Assembly (NCBI GenBank): GCA_900544175.1
Contig: UQUN01000003.1
Span: 73,363 to 137,362, forward strand
DNA: 64,000 nt
Direction of reading: 5' to 3'
DNA from: an uncultured Alistipes sp.
Lineage (GTDB): Bacteria > Bacteroidota > Bacteroidia > Bacteroidales > UBA932
Made by a program: the position numbers and the translations under genes. How positions within the stretch are numbered: position 1 is the stretch's first letter; each line of letters opens with the position of its first letter. The notes under the pieces were generated by a model, which was given only the letters and a program-made list of their open reading frames with translations, did no database searches and was not told where the DNA came from. Shown in pieces: positions 34,557 through 42,190 of this stretch.

Positions 34557-35717
34557 ATGGAGAAAAATATATTCTCAAAGGACACGGTACTGGTACTGGC
34601 CGCATGTTTCTGCTTCATGTCCTGCCATACGATGATAATTCCCATACTGGCAGGATTTACGGGCAACCTTGGCGGCAGCGGCCTTCTAATGGGCACCGTA
34701 GTGGGCATTACCAACCTCGTATCCATCGGATTCAGGATTGTCTCGGGTCCGATGGTGGACAGAGTGACCAAGAGACAGCTCTCGCAATGGGGCGCCGCGC
34801 TTATGCTGGCCGGCTGTCTCGGATGTGCCCTTACCGTAAACACATGGCTGCTGCTGGCCGCGCGTATAGTACACGGCATCGGCTTCGCATGCTGCTCCGT
34901 AGGATTGTCCACATGGTTCTCCATGCTCATCCCGAAAGAGAAAATAGGCTCAGGCATGGGCATATACGGGACAGTCCAGGCAGTAGCACTGGCCGTGGCC
35001 CCTTCTCTGGGCATCAACCTGGAAAGGGCCATGGGTTTCCGTCCGGTATTCTGGGGCGCAGTCATATCCGCAGCCCTGATCATTGCCCTGACTATGGCCG
35101 TAGGGCACAAAGGAGAGCGTACAGATACTGCACACACAGCCGGACAACGGGACCGGCTCAGGCTTTTGGAGACAAGTGTTATACCTATAGCACTGATTGT
35201 AACTCTTTTCACCATTCCGTACACAGCCACCCAGTCCTTCCTCGTGCAGATAGTCAGACAGACCGGAGCGGCCATGCATCCGGAACTGTTCTTCGCAGCC
35301 TATGCCATCGCGCTGGTATGTATGCGGGTAGGATTCCGCAACTATTTCGACCGCGTGCCCTACCGGCGCTTTATGGCCCTATGCACCATAAGCGCGACAG
35401 TGTCCATGCTGCTGCTCGGCACCGGCGGCAACAACCTGACCCTGATAGCGGCAGCCGTGTGCATGGCCGGAGGTTTCGGCATCATGTGCTCGGAGTCCCA
35501 GGCTACGGCCATGACCATGGTGGACAACTCCAAAAGGGGACTGGCCAACAACACCTACCTTATCGGCCTGGACTGCGGCATGGCACTCGGTCCCATGACA
35601 GGAGGGCTGCTGTACAGCCATGCCCAGGTACAGTATTTCTACCCGTGGCTCATGATTACCGCAGTCCTCGGAGCCGTTGTCTACCTTATCGGCAGAAAAA
35701 GACTGTCCAGGCTGTAA
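34557..35717 (+). CDS. MFS transporter
   Basis: 386 residues, about twelve membrane helices. The start at 34557 (MEKNIFSKDTVLVLAACF) follows a promoter box and opens directly into helix 1. The loop after helix 2 carries the MFS motif A form GPMVDRVTKRQLSQWG. Helix 5 has GIYGTVQAVALAVAPSLGINLE. The substrate is unknown; drug or metabolite export is usual for this size class. Its 3' end overlaps the convergent AraC gene by 37 bases. Confidence 0.9.
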   Translation: MEKNIFSKDTVLVLAACFCFMSCHTMIIPILAGFTGNLGGSGLLMGTVVGITNLVSIGFRIVSGPMVDRVTKRQLSQWGAALMLAGCLGCALTVNTWLLLAARIVHGIGFACCSVGLSTWFSMLIPKEKIGSGMGIYGTVQAVALAVAPSLGINLERAMGFRPVFWGAVISAALIIALTMAVGHKGERTDTAHTAGQRDRLRLLETSVIPIALIVTLFTIPYTATQSFLVQIVRQTGAAMHPELFFAAYAIALVCMRVGFRNYFDRVPYRRFMALCTISATVSMLLLGTGGNNLTLIAAAVCMAGGFGIMCSESQATAMTMVDNSKRGLANNTYLIGLDCGMALGPMTGGLLYSHAQVQYFYPWLMITAVLGAVVYLIGRKRLSRL

Positions 35718-36409
35718 CCACGTCCGTCTTCTGCCTGCCTGCGTTTCCTGTACTGCAACGGCGTGACCCCGTAATGCCGCTTGAAAAGCCGCCCGGCGTA
35801 TTTCGGCGAGATATGGAATTTAGCGGCTATGGCCTCCAGTGTCAGAAGCTCCGGCTGGTGGAGGTGCTGCTGGATGTACTGCAGCATATAGCGGGGCCGG
35901 CCCTCCGCCGCACGCTCCCGCACAGGCTCTATGGCGGACAGATTCCTCGCGCAGACAAGTACCACACTGTGAACATAGTGCTGCAACAGATGCTCCGAGA
36001 AGTCACGCCCGCTGCCTGTCTCCCGGACAATCATCTCCATCAGACGGTCCAGCGTGCCGGAGTCATCCCCGGACAGGCCAATGCGGAAATCCGATTTCAG
36101 TTCCAACAGGCCTGCAAGTCCCGCACCTACGAAATCCAACAGGTAATTCTGAGTGAAGCGGATAAACACATAGCGACTGTGACACTCAATCGTGAACAGA
36201 TGCGGAGTGTCGGGCGGTATCAGAAACAGGTCGCGCTCCCGGTACCGGCAATGCTCCTGCCCGCTGCCGAAGACACTGGCCTCGAAATCCCCGCTGCCGC
36301 TGAGGATATAGACCATCTCGTAAAAGGAGTGCTGGTGCCTTCCTCTAGGAAAATCATCGTGCTCCCTCAGAAGGATCTCGAACGGGCGGTACAGGTTCTC
36401 TTTCCACAT
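35681..36409 (-). CDS. AraC family regulator with cupin sensor
   Basis: 242 residues from the ATG at 36409; a longer frame upstream is not used because the promoter box lies at 36435-36442. Residues 1-95 are a cupin-type sensor (GRHQHSFYEMVYILSGSGDFEA, then FLIPPDTPHLFTIE). Residues 145-242 are two HTH units (LLTLEAIAAKFHISPKYAGRLFKRHYGVTPLQYRKRRQ). In this family the second HTH is usually longer; here the C-terminus ends soon after it. It is divergent from the EamA pseudogene, its probable former target. Confidence 0.87.
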   Translation of the reverse strand: MWKENLYRPFEILLREHDDFPRGRHQHSFYEMVYILSGSGDFEASVFGSGQEHCRYRERDLFLIPPDTPHLFTIECHSRYVFIRFTQNYLLDFVGAGLAGLLELKSDFRIGLSGDDSGTLDRLMEMIVRETGSGRDFSEHLLQHYVHSVVLVCARNLSAIEPVRERAAEGRPRYMLQYIQQHLHQPELLTLEAIAAKFHISPKYAGRLFKRHYGVTPLQYRKRRQAEDGRGYSLDSLFLPIR

Positions 36410-36434
36410 GGTTGATTTATTCAATAATATAGCG

Positions 36435-36442
36435 CAAAAGTA
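36435..36442 (-). promoter_or_regulatory. -7 box for the AraC gene at 35681-36409
   Basis: Minus-strand TACTTTTG. It is the mirror image of the box at 36467-36474: GCAAAAGTA at 36434-36442 and TACTTTTGC at 36467-36475 form a 9-bp inverted repeat. Confidence 0.5.
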
Positions 36443-36466
36443 CAAAAAAGAGCAGTACAATTCGCA

Positions 36467-36474
36467 TACTTTTG
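36467..36474 (+). promoter_or_regulatory. -7 box for the EamA pseudogene
   Basis: Plus-strand TACTTTTG, 32 bases before the ATG at 36507. It is divergent from and symmetric with the AraC box. Confidence 0.5.
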
Positions 36475-36506
36475 CAGCCGGAAAACCGGATAAGAAGTTT
36501 ACGGAA

Positions 36507-37067
36507 ATGAAGTTCAATCTGAAGGGCCATGCCGCTATGCTGGGGGCAAATACGATGTGGGGACTGATGTCGCCTGTATCCAAGCTGATTATGGCCTCAG
36601 GGGCGGTAAGCCCTTTTGTAATGACGGACCTGCGGGTCGGAGGGCGATGCTGCTTTTCTGGATCGCCTCCCTGTTCCAGAAACCCGAGCACGTCAGTCCC
36701 AAGGACATGGTGACACTGTTTTTCGCCTCGCTGTTCGCAATCGTGCTCAACCAGGGCTGCTTCATCCTGGGAGTCAGCATGAGCTCCCCCACCGATGCGT
36801 CCATCATCACCACAAGCATGCCGCTCTGGGCCATGGTGCTGGCTGCCTACATCCTGAAAGCCGGTCACAGGCAAGAAAGTGGCGGGCATCGCCTGTGGGG
36901 CGGGAGGCGCCCTGATGCTCATCTTAGGCAGCAGCGCCAACGGCAGTGCGGCATCATCCGGCAGCGGCACTGCCATCCGGGGCGACCTTCTGGTGCTGTT
37001 CGCCCAGTTCTGCTACGCATTCTACATTGTTTACTATAAGGATTTTGTCGGAAAAAAACGATATTGA
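36507..37067 (+). pseudogene. EamA/DMT transporter, frameshifted and truncated
   Basis: A drug/metabolite transporter gene broken in three ways. Frame 1 encodes MKFNLKGHAAMLGANTMW to TDLRVGG; around 36640-36648 a lost base moves the frame to AMLLFWIASLFQKPEHVS through SMSSPTDASIITTSMPLWAMVLAAYILK; around 36858 the frame shifts again to KKVAGIACGAGGALMLIL and FYIVYYKDFVGKK. The product then stops at about 185 residues, whereas the family has about 290-300, so most of the second EamA half is missing. The sequence beyond 37067 is unrelated and AT-rich. Sequencing error could explain one shift but not the truncation. Confidence 0.85.
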
Positions 37068-37220
37068 AATAGGAATATATTAAAAATAAGCTATTTATAA
37101 GCATTTCTCAAAAAACGAGGTAATGACTTGGAAACAGTCACAAATTCTGCAATATGCGGTAAATTTCTGTCAAACAACTCTTGTCTTAGCGCAAAGATAC
37201 GGGAAAGCAACCAAATTCTA

Positions 37221-37571
37221 TTACCGTTTCCCATATTTCTTTTCAAATAATTCTGTATTCTTCTCTCCCCATGCAATCATAGCATCGATGATGGGAATAA
37301 GCGTCATCCCCAACGGAGTGATAGCATACTCCGAACGAGGAGGCAGTTCAGGGTAGATGGTCTTCGATACGAGCCCGTCCTCTACCAGTTCCTTCAGTTG
37401 CAAGTCGAGCACACGAGGCGTGGCTTCGGGAAATATCTTGTGCAATTCACTGGGACGCAGGGCACGGTGGCGCAGTTCGTCCAAGATGCATGACTTCCAC
37501 TTGGAATCAATCAGGCTCATGGTCAGCCGCAAGGGACAGTCCAAATCTACGGGTATCTTTCTTTCGTACAT
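37221..37571 (-). CDS. HxlR family regulator
   Basis: 116 residues from the ATG at 37571. HxlR winged-helix signature: CPLRLTMSLIDSKWKSCILDEL, RALRPSELHKIFPEATPRVLDLQLKELVEDGLVSKTIY, and the wing end PPRSEYAITPLGMTLIPII. Members sense electrophiles, disulfide stress or aldehydes and act as local repressors or activators. It is divergent from the NTF2-like gene and two flavin reductases, with a palindrome between them that is the likely operator. The codon use and lower GC differ from the flanks, suggesting acquisition. Confidence 0.9.
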   Translation of the reverse strand: MYERKIPVDLDCPLRLTMSLIDSKWKSCILDELRHRALRPSELHKIFPEATPRVLDLQLKELVEDGLVSKTIYPELPPRSEYAITPLGMTLIPIIDAMIAWGEKNTELFEKKYGKR

Positions 37572-37600
37572 GGTTTTATCTTTATTGAATGTTACGCCTG

Positions 37601-37608
37601 CAAAGGTA
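37601..37608 (-). promoter_or_regulatory. -7 box for the HxlR gene
   Basis: Minus-strand TACCTTTG, 29 bases before the HxlR start; the same octamer serves the divergent gene. Confidence 0.5.
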
Positions 37609-37633
37609 AGGATAATATATCGTAACGGGTATA

Positions 37634-37653
37634 TACCGAATAATTTTTCGGTA
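37634..37653. promoter_or_regulatory. Candidate HxlR operator
   Basis: A perfect 7-6-7 inverted repeat, TACCGAA, spacer TAATTT, then TTCGGTA, lying between the divergent HxlR and NTF2-like genes and touching the -33 position (TTG at 37655-37657) of the rightward promoter. Binding by the HxlR dimer would block that promoter. This is inference from position and symmetry. Confidence 0.55.
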
Positions 37654-37654
37654 C

Positions 37655-37685
37655 TTGTGCAAACTGGAGGAATCACCTACCTTTG
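37655..37685 (+). promoter_or_regulatory. Promoter of the NTF2-like/flavin reductase operon
   Basis: TTG at 37655-37657 as -33 box, spacer 20, then -7 box TACCTTTG at 37678-37685. The ATG follows 38 bases later at 37724. Confidence 0.55.
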
Positions 37686-37723
37686 CAGCATCAAAACAAG
37701 ATAATCAATTAAACATTAGCATC

Positions 37724-38107
37724 ATGAGAGCAAATATCGAAGAGTACAAGGCAGTGGAAGAAGCTGCCATGAAGTTTGTGAAAAGTGTGGCAGAAGGCAA
37801 CAGCAAGTATGCCCGCGAATTGTTTATTGACGAAGCCGTCTTATTCGGCTACTTGGACGGGAAGCTGGAGCACGGCAGCATCAAGCAGTTCTACCACAAT
37901 GTGGACACCGTAGGCGCAGGCGATGACTTCAAGGCACGCATCGACGTGGTGGACGTAGAAGAGACCCTCGCCGTGGTGCGCGTGCTGGAAGAGAAATGGG
38001 GAGGCCGTATCGACTTCACCGACTACCTGCTGCTGATGAAGATGGACGGCGAGTGGCGGTGCGTGGCGAAGGCGTACAATCAGAATTCGAATACCATTCA
38101 AAAGTAA
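37724..38107 (+). CDS. NTF2-like (SnoaL/lumazine-binding type) protein
   Basis: 127 residues. The start at 37724 (MRANIEEYKAVEEAAMKF) is chosen after the promoter. The sequence (FVKSVAEGNSKYARELFIDEAVLFG, then HNVDTVGAGDDFKARIDVVDVEETLAVVRV and FTDYLLLMKMDGEWRCVAKAY) fits the NTF2-like fold of the 'putative lumazine-binding' group. No catalytic residues can be assigned. It is first in an operon with two flavin reductases, 12 bases ahead of the first one, under apparent HxlR control. Confidence 0.8.
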   Translation: MRANIEEYKAVEEAAMKFVKSVAEGNSKYARELFIDEAVLFGYLDGKLEHGSIKQFYHNVDTVGAGDDFKARIDVVDVEETLAVVRVLEEKWGGRIDFTDYLLLMKMDGEWRCVAKAYNQNSNTIQK

Positions 38108-38119
38108 GGAGGAAGCGTC

Positions 38120-38659
38120 ATGAAGATAACAGTTATTACGGGAAGTCCACGCAAGCATGGCAACAGCTTTGCCATGACGGACGCATTTATCAGGGAAGCG
38201 GAGACACTCGGCCACACGGTGCGACGATTTGATGCCGCACTGATGAAGATAGGCGGTTGCCGTGCCTGCCAGACCTGCTTCAAGACGGGCAAGGCTTGTT
38301 CGTTCGACGACGATTTCAACCTTATCGCACCTGCCATTATGGAAGCCGATGCTGTTGTATTCACCATGCCAACCTACTGGTATTCCATCCCGGCACAGAT
38401 AAAGGGTGTGATTGACCGCCTGTTTTCATTCGTGGTGGGCGGAAAGGATATCGCCGGAAAGAAATGCGGACTGATAGCCTGCTGCGAAGAAAACGACGTG
38501 ACGGTAATGGACGGCATCCGTATGCCGCTGGAACGTTCTGCCGCTCTGCTGAAATGGGAGATGGCTGGCGAAGTGCTTATTACCGGAGTATTGAACGAAG
38601 GTGACATCAACAAGACGGACGGCTGCAAGCAAGCGGCTGAACTGGCGCATAAATTCTGA
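38120..38659 (+). CDS. Flavodoxin-like NAD(P)H:FMN oxidoreductase 1
   Basis: 179 residues with the FMN-reductase flavodoxin fold: phosphate loop TGSPRKHGNSF (7-17), Cys-containing CRACQTCFKTGKAC (about 48-61) and PTYWYSIPAQIKGVIDRLFS (about 86-105). The Cys pairs are typical of the iron-sulfur-flavoprotein-like branch, but the full cluster motif is not evident. Located second in the HxlR-linked operon. Quinone or aldehyde detoxification is a reasonable guess. Confidence 0.88.
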   Translation: MKITVITGSPRKHGNSFAMTDAFIREAETLGHTVRRFDAALMKIGGCRACQTCFKTGKACSFDDDFNLIAPAIMEADAVVFTMPTYWYSIPAQIKGVIDRLFSFVVGGKDIAGKKCGLIACCEENDVTVMDGIRMPLERSAALLKWEMAGEVLITGVLNEGDINKTDGCKQAAELAHKF

Positions 38660-38663
38660 ACGT

Positions 38664-39296
38664 ATGAAGGTATTGCTGATTAATGGCAGCCCGAATCAAA
38701 CGGGCTGCACCTATACCGCCCTGCACGAAGTGGAAACCACCTTGCAGGCAAACGGCATTGAGACGGAATTGCTGTATTTAGGCAAGAAGCCCATAGCGGG
38801 CTGCATCGCCTGTGGAGCCTGCATGAATACAGGACATTGTTTCCGCGACGACCTCGTGCAAGAGATACAGAAACGGCTGGATGAATTTGATGCCATCGTC
38901 ATCGGTTCTCCGGTTTATTACAGTGCACCAACGGGGCAACTCGTTTCGTTCCTGAACCGCCTGTTCTTCGCCACGGAGAACCGCATGGCGGGCAAGCTCG
39001 GCGCATCAGTAGTATCGTGCCGCCGTGGCGGAGCCTCCGCCACCTTCGAGCAATTGAATCAATATTTCACTATTGCGAATATGCCTATCGTAGCATCGCA
39101 ATACTGGAACTCGGTACACGGCTTCACACCCGACGATGTGCGCAAGGACAAGGAAGGCTTGCAGACCATGCGCATCTTGGGGCAAAATATGGCGTGGTTG
39201 CTAAAGTGCATTGAAAGCGGACGGAAGAACGGCGTTCGCAAGCCGGAATATGAACCGAGAATGCGGACGCACTTCATCCAAGACAAATATGAATAA
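38664..39296 (+). CDS. Flavodoxin-like NAD(P)H:FMN oxidoreductase 2
   Basis: 210 residues from the ATG at 38664, 4 bases after the previous stop. Same fold as its neighbour: NGSPNQTGCTYTAL (7-20), CIACGACMNTGHCF (about 49-62) and GSPVYYSAPTGQLVSFLNRLF (about 90-110), then a longer C-terminal part with ASQYWNSVHGFTPDDV. The two genes share layout but are clearly diverged, so they are not a recent duplication. Confidence 0.88.
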   Translation: MKVLLINGSPNQTGCTYTALHEVETTLQANGIETELLYLGKKPIAGCIACGACMNTGHCFRDDLVQEIQKRLDEFDAIVIGSPVYYSAPTGQLVSFLNRLFFATENRMAGKLGASVVSCRRGGASATFEQLNQYFTIANMPIVASQYWNSVHGFTPDDVRKDKEGLQTMRILGQNMAWLLKCIESGRKNGVRKPEYEPRMRTHFIQDKYE

Positions 39297-39432
39297 CCAA
39301 ACTTAACAAGAAAACTTATAGATTTTTGAGTAGAGGATGTTTCCTGTCCGATTTTGAATTTAACCAATGGGAGGATAGCAAGCGGTTTTGGTCTGCCCAA
39401 ACACAAACTTGCGATCCTCCCGTTGGCATCGT
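39297..39432. other. Scar sequence without a gene
   Basis: Sequence between the second flavin reductase and the truncated DUF3990 gene. No frame on either strand gives a recognisable protein. It is the replacement sequence that joins onto the DUF3990 fragment and is probably the remains of a rearrangement. Confidence 0.4.
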
Positions 39433-39579
39433 TTATAATCTCATGCCCTTGTCTCTCCTAAGCGGCTTAACAGTCCTTTTAATGGATGAGAACAGCCTGC
39501 CAAACTGTTCCTTGAACGGTTTTGAACGGGACAAGTCCGGCTTGTCTATCATGACATTTGAGCCGTGATAAAGCCTCAT
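39433..39579 (-). pseudogene. Truncated DUF3990 gene
   Basis: Reading leftward from the ATG at 39579 gives RLYHGSNVMIDKPDLSRSKP, the classical opening of DUF3990 proteins, but after about residue 26 the sequence becomes unrelated and stops at 48 residues; intact members are about 150 or more. DUF3990 is considered related to the ADP-ribosyltransferase fold. The start overlaps the DUF3791 stop by ATGA, the normal arrangement of this gene pair. Confidence 0.75.
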
Positions 39580-39800
39580 GACAAACGTCCTCCATTTCTG
39601 CCGCACACCTGCACCAGATCGCTGATTGTATCCTCAAACGACTGAGTATGCATCACGTTGTAATGCTTAAAGAAGAAATCAAGTCCCTTAAAGCGAAGCA
39701 AATAGTTGTACGCTTGCTTTTTGCTCAGGCTGAAAGCAAGCGCGAAATCCGCTATCATAGCGACTGTATACTCCAATTTGTTTTTCTCTGTCCGGGACAT
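39576..39800 (-). CDS. DUF3791 protein
   Basis: 74 residues. KLEYTVAMIADFALAFSLSKK, QAYNYLLRFKGLDFFFKHY and MHTQSFEDTISDL match the DUF3791 family, small helical proteins that occur next to DUF3990 in Bacteroidota and Firmicutes, often in accessory regions. A toxin-antitoxin-like partnership has been suspected from this linkage. Here the gene appears intact while its partner is destroyed. Confidence 0.78.
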   Translation of the reverse strand: MSRTEKNKLEYTVAMIADFALAFSLSKKQAYNYLLRFKGLDFFFKHYNVMHTQSFEDTISDLVQVCGRNGGRLS

Positions 39801-39842
39801 ATCTGTATTTTATGCAAAAAAAAATGACTTTAACCGAAAAAT

Positions 39843-40382
39843 TTACAGAGCCGATGCCTGCCATTCCTCTAACGTAAGGCGCATGAAATGCTCCGTACGC
39901 ACATCGCCCAAGGGAGAGACATTGCCGGTCTCGGTGTGGTGGTATCTGAGTCCGCATTTCTCCATGACCCTGCGGGACTGCCGGTTCCCGTCGTAATAGC
40001 CGCACCATACGGCGGAGACTCCCAGTTCTGTGAAACATCTCCGTATCAGGCAGCGCACCGCCTCGGGGATCAGGCCACGGCCCCAGTAAGGCACCCCTAT
40101 CCAGTAGCCGATCTCGGCCTCCCCCTCCTGCATGGCCGCGCTGTGCATACCGTCCCCGAACATGATGCCCGCGCTGCCCACCGGCTCACCGGTCTCCTTC
40201 AAAACCACGGCGTAGGTCTCGGGAGCGGCGAACACCGTGCGGATAATCTCTAAGCTGTGTTCCACTGAGACATGCGGCGACCAGCCGGCAATAGGACCTA
40301 CAGCCGGGTCACTGGCATATTTGAAAAGAGCCTCCGCATCGGCTTCCTGCCAAGGACGGAGGATAAGTCTGGCTGTTTCCAT
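39843..40382 (-). CDS. GNAT acetyltransferase, RimJ/RimL type
   Basis: 179 residues from the ATG at 40382 (40397 is an alternative). Features of the RimJ-like GNAT group: METARLILRPWQEADAEALFKYASDP at the start, acetyl-CoA loop YWGRGLIPEAVRCLI (about 105-119) and YDGNRQSRRVMEKCGLRYHH (about 135-154). It could modify a protein N-terminus or a small amine; the target is unknown. It is divergent from the AraC gene at 40597 with about 210 bases between them. Confidence 0.88.
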   Translation of the reverse strand: METARLILRPWQEADAEALFKYASDPAVGPIAGWSPHVSVEHSLEIIRTVFAAPETYAVVLKETGEPVGSAGIMFGDGMHSAAMQEGEAEIGYWIGVPYWGRGLIPEAVRCLIRRCFTELGVSAVWCGYYDGNRQSRRVMEKCGLRYHHTETGNVSPLGDVRTEHFMRLTLEEWQASAL

Positions 40383-40525
40383 GTTGTCAATAATCATCAG
40401 GACGGCCGATACCATAGCCGTTTCTGCTATAAGTAAAACTATACTGCCTCGAGCCGCAACATGCATGCCAGCCCTATGACCGTCTGCCTTGTCCACGCAC
40501 TTCTTCTGCTGCACAACGCAAGAAA

Positions 40526-40571
40526 TTGAGCCTCACGGCAAACACCGTATCGGGACAATCAGTTATCTTTG
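40526..40571 (+). promoter_or_regulatory. AraC-operator-like element plus promoter of the AraC gene
   Basis: A conserved element, TTGAGCCT then 2 bases, CGGCAAA, 2 bases, CCGT (40526-40548), lies upstream of the -7 box TATCTTTG at 40564-40571. The distance from element start to -7 box is 38 bases, exactly as in the copy at 41460-41505. The element covers the -33 position, as expected for an activator site. Confidence 0.65.
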
Positions 40572-40596
40572 TACCTGTACATTTATCGCAAAAGTC

Positions 40597-41463
40597 ATGG
40601 ACACAGACAAACCCAACGGCATCAACACCCTGCGCTACTCGGACATATTTCTGGCGATGTACTCTGACAACGGCATGAGCTGCCTGCACCGCAACCATTC
40701 CCACGTGCTGGTGTACATGTACTCGGGAGAGCTGGAAATCAACGAACGGAACAGGATCTCTCGGCTGCACAGGGGGGACTGTGCCTTCATCCGCAAGGAT
40801 TTCGGAGTACAGCTGACCAAGCAGGCCTGGAAAGGAGAGCAGTTCAAGGCCACATTCCTGATGCTCACCACCCGGTTCCTGCGGGAGTTCTACAACAGAC
40901 TGGACAAGGGCACTCTGCCCGAAAAGGCCCGCAGAAGCAAGGTCAGCCTGCTGAAGCTGCCGTCCAACCGGCCCGACATCGTAAGCCTGTTCGAGTCGAT
41001 GACCCCCTATTTCGACTCCGGCGTCCAGCCCTCTAAGGAACTGCTCGACCTGAAAATGACCGAAGGCGTCTATGTGCTGCTGAACACGGACCAAAGCCTC
41101 TACGCCTCGCTCTTCGATTTTGCCGACCCGTGGAAGCCGGACATACTGGAGTTCATGGAAAGGAACTACATGAATGACCTCACTCCCGGGGAAATAGCCA
41201 ACTACACCGGACGCAGCCTCGCCACATTCAAGCGGGATTTCAGGAAGGTAAGTGATCTCTCTCCCCAGAAATGGCTCATCCGCCGCAGACTGGAGGCAGC
41301 CAGGGAGCAGATCCTCTCCAGCAACAGAAAAGTGACGGAAGTCTGCTTCGATGTCGGATTCAAGAACCTGTCGCATTTCTCCAGGACCTACAAGGCAATG
41401 TTCGGCTGCTCCCCAAGCACTGTTTCCGAACCTCGTGCCGAGCCTCCCGGCAAACAAATTTGA
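40597..41463 (+). CDS. AraC family regulator
   Basis: 288 residues from the ATG at 40597, 25 bases past the -7 box. Residues 1-130 form a cupin-like sensor (HRNHSHVLVYMYSGELEIN, GDCAFIRKD). Residues 185-285 hold the AraC DNA-binding domain: LTPGEIANYTGRSLATFKRDFRKV as first HTH and KVTEVCFDVGFKNLSHFSRTYKAMFGCSPS as second. An identical-geometry operator stands before this gene and before the acetyltransferase gene that follows, so it probably controls itself and that gene. An antisense frame covering the same region is a shadow. Confidence 0.9.
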   Translation: MDTDKPNGINTLRYSDIFLAMYSDNGMSCLHRNHSHVLVYMYSGELEINERNRISRLHRGDCAFIRKDFGVQLTKQAWKGEQFKATFLMLTTRFLREFYNRLDKGTLPEKARRSKVSLLKLPSNRPDIVSLFESMTPYFDSGVQPSKELLDLKMTEGVYVLLNTDQSLYASLFDFADPWKPDILEFMERNYMNDLTPGEIANYTGRSLATFKRDFRKVSDLSPQKWLIRRRLEAAREQILSSNRKVTEVCFDVGFKNLSHFSRTYKAMFGCSPSTVSEPRAEPPGKQI

Positions 41464-41505
41464 GCCTGCCGGCAAAGCCCGTCTACACTGGACACCCTAC
41501 CTTTG
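41460..41505 (+). promoter_or_regulatory. AraC-operator-like element plus promoter of the hexapeptide acetyltransferase gene
   Basis: Second copy of the element: TTGAGCCT, 2 bases, CGGCAAA, 2 bases, CCGT (41460-41482), overlapping the stop codon of the AraC gene, with -7 box TACCTTTG at 41498-41505, 38 bases from the element start. The ATG follows at 41531. Confidence 0.65.
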
Positions 41506-41530
41506 CGTCTGAATTGAAACATTCAGCGTT

Positions 41531-42103
41531 ATGGAAGATATTTTTCAGAAAGACCTGTCCGGCGAAATGGTATCGCCCGACGAACCCGGCTACAATGATC
41601 TGATAAATGCCATCTGGGACACAATGAGACTGGCCGACGAACTGAACACCGGCCACCACACACCCGATGAGGTACGAGACTTTCTCTCACGCATCACCGG
41701 GCGGGAGATTGACCCGTCCGTCACCCTGCTGCCGCCATTCTACGTGGACTTCGGCAAGAACATCCGCATGGGCAAGCGGTGCTGGATCCAGCAGGGCTGC
41801 ACTTTCTTCGACAGGGGCGGCATCACCTTGGGCAATGACGTGTTCATCGCTCCCAAGGTCAATCTCATCACCATCAACCACGACCCCGACCCGGACAACC
41901 GCAGCGCGACATACGGCCGTCCGATTGTCATCGAGGACAAGGTCTGGATAGGCATCGGCGCCACCGTCCTACCCGGGGTACGGATAGGCTACGGGGCAAT
42001 TGTCGGGGCCAACAGCGTCGTGACGCACGATGTCCCGCCCATGACGGTTGTCGGAGGCAATCCCGCACGGTTCATCAAGGAAATAAAGCCCAAGGCGAAA
42101 TAG
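41531..42103 (+). CDS. Sugar O-acetyltransferase-like, left-handed beta-helix protein
   Basis: 190 residues of the maltose/galactoside acetyltransferase (Maa/LacA) type. N-terminal helical part (1-55), then hexapeptide repeats from about 65 (GKNIRMGKRCWIQQGCTF, GGITLGNDVFIAPKVNLIT) with the catalytic His in NHDPDPDNR, and the closing VWIGIGATVLPGVRIGYGAIVGANSVVTHDVPP and GNPARFIKEI. It acetylates a hydroxyl on a sugar or similar acceptor using acetyl-CoA; the acceptor is unknown. It has its own promoter bearing the AraC element. Confidence 0.92.
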   Translation: MEDIFQKDLSGEMVSPDEPGYNDLINAIWDTMRLADELNTGHHTPDEVRDFLSRITGREIDPSVTLLPPFYVDFGKNIRMGKRCWIQQGCTFFDRGGITLGNDVFIAPKVNLITINHDPDPDNRSATYGRPIVIEDKVWIGIGATVLPGVRIGYGAIVGANSVVTHDVPPMTVVGGNPARFIKEIKPKAK

Positions 42104-42190
42104 TCATGGAAAATAAAGAAAACCTGACCCGTAGAGCCAGATAGGTTTCTGACATAATGGAGTGAGAAATGCAGCCCGTCATGGAGCGTC

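Noticed and set aside
34604..36415. Plus-strand open frame of about 600 codons spanning the MFS and AraC genes
   Set aside because: It runs in a shifted frame through the MFS gene and antisense through the AraC gene; low-complexity translation rich in Arg, His and Ser.
37091..37276. Small frames between the EamA remnant and the HxlR gene
   Set aside because: AT-rich sequence with no recognisable product; only the truncated end of EamA can be identified.
39326..39568. Plus-strand open frame of 80 codons between flavin reductase and DUF3791
   Set aside because: Antisense to the DUF3990 fragment and to scar sequence; no domain and no promoter.
40474..41475. Long minus-strand open frame (333 codons) over the AraC gene
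   Set aside because: It is antisense to a clear AraC protein, shows no domain and has a composition shaped by the complementary codons.
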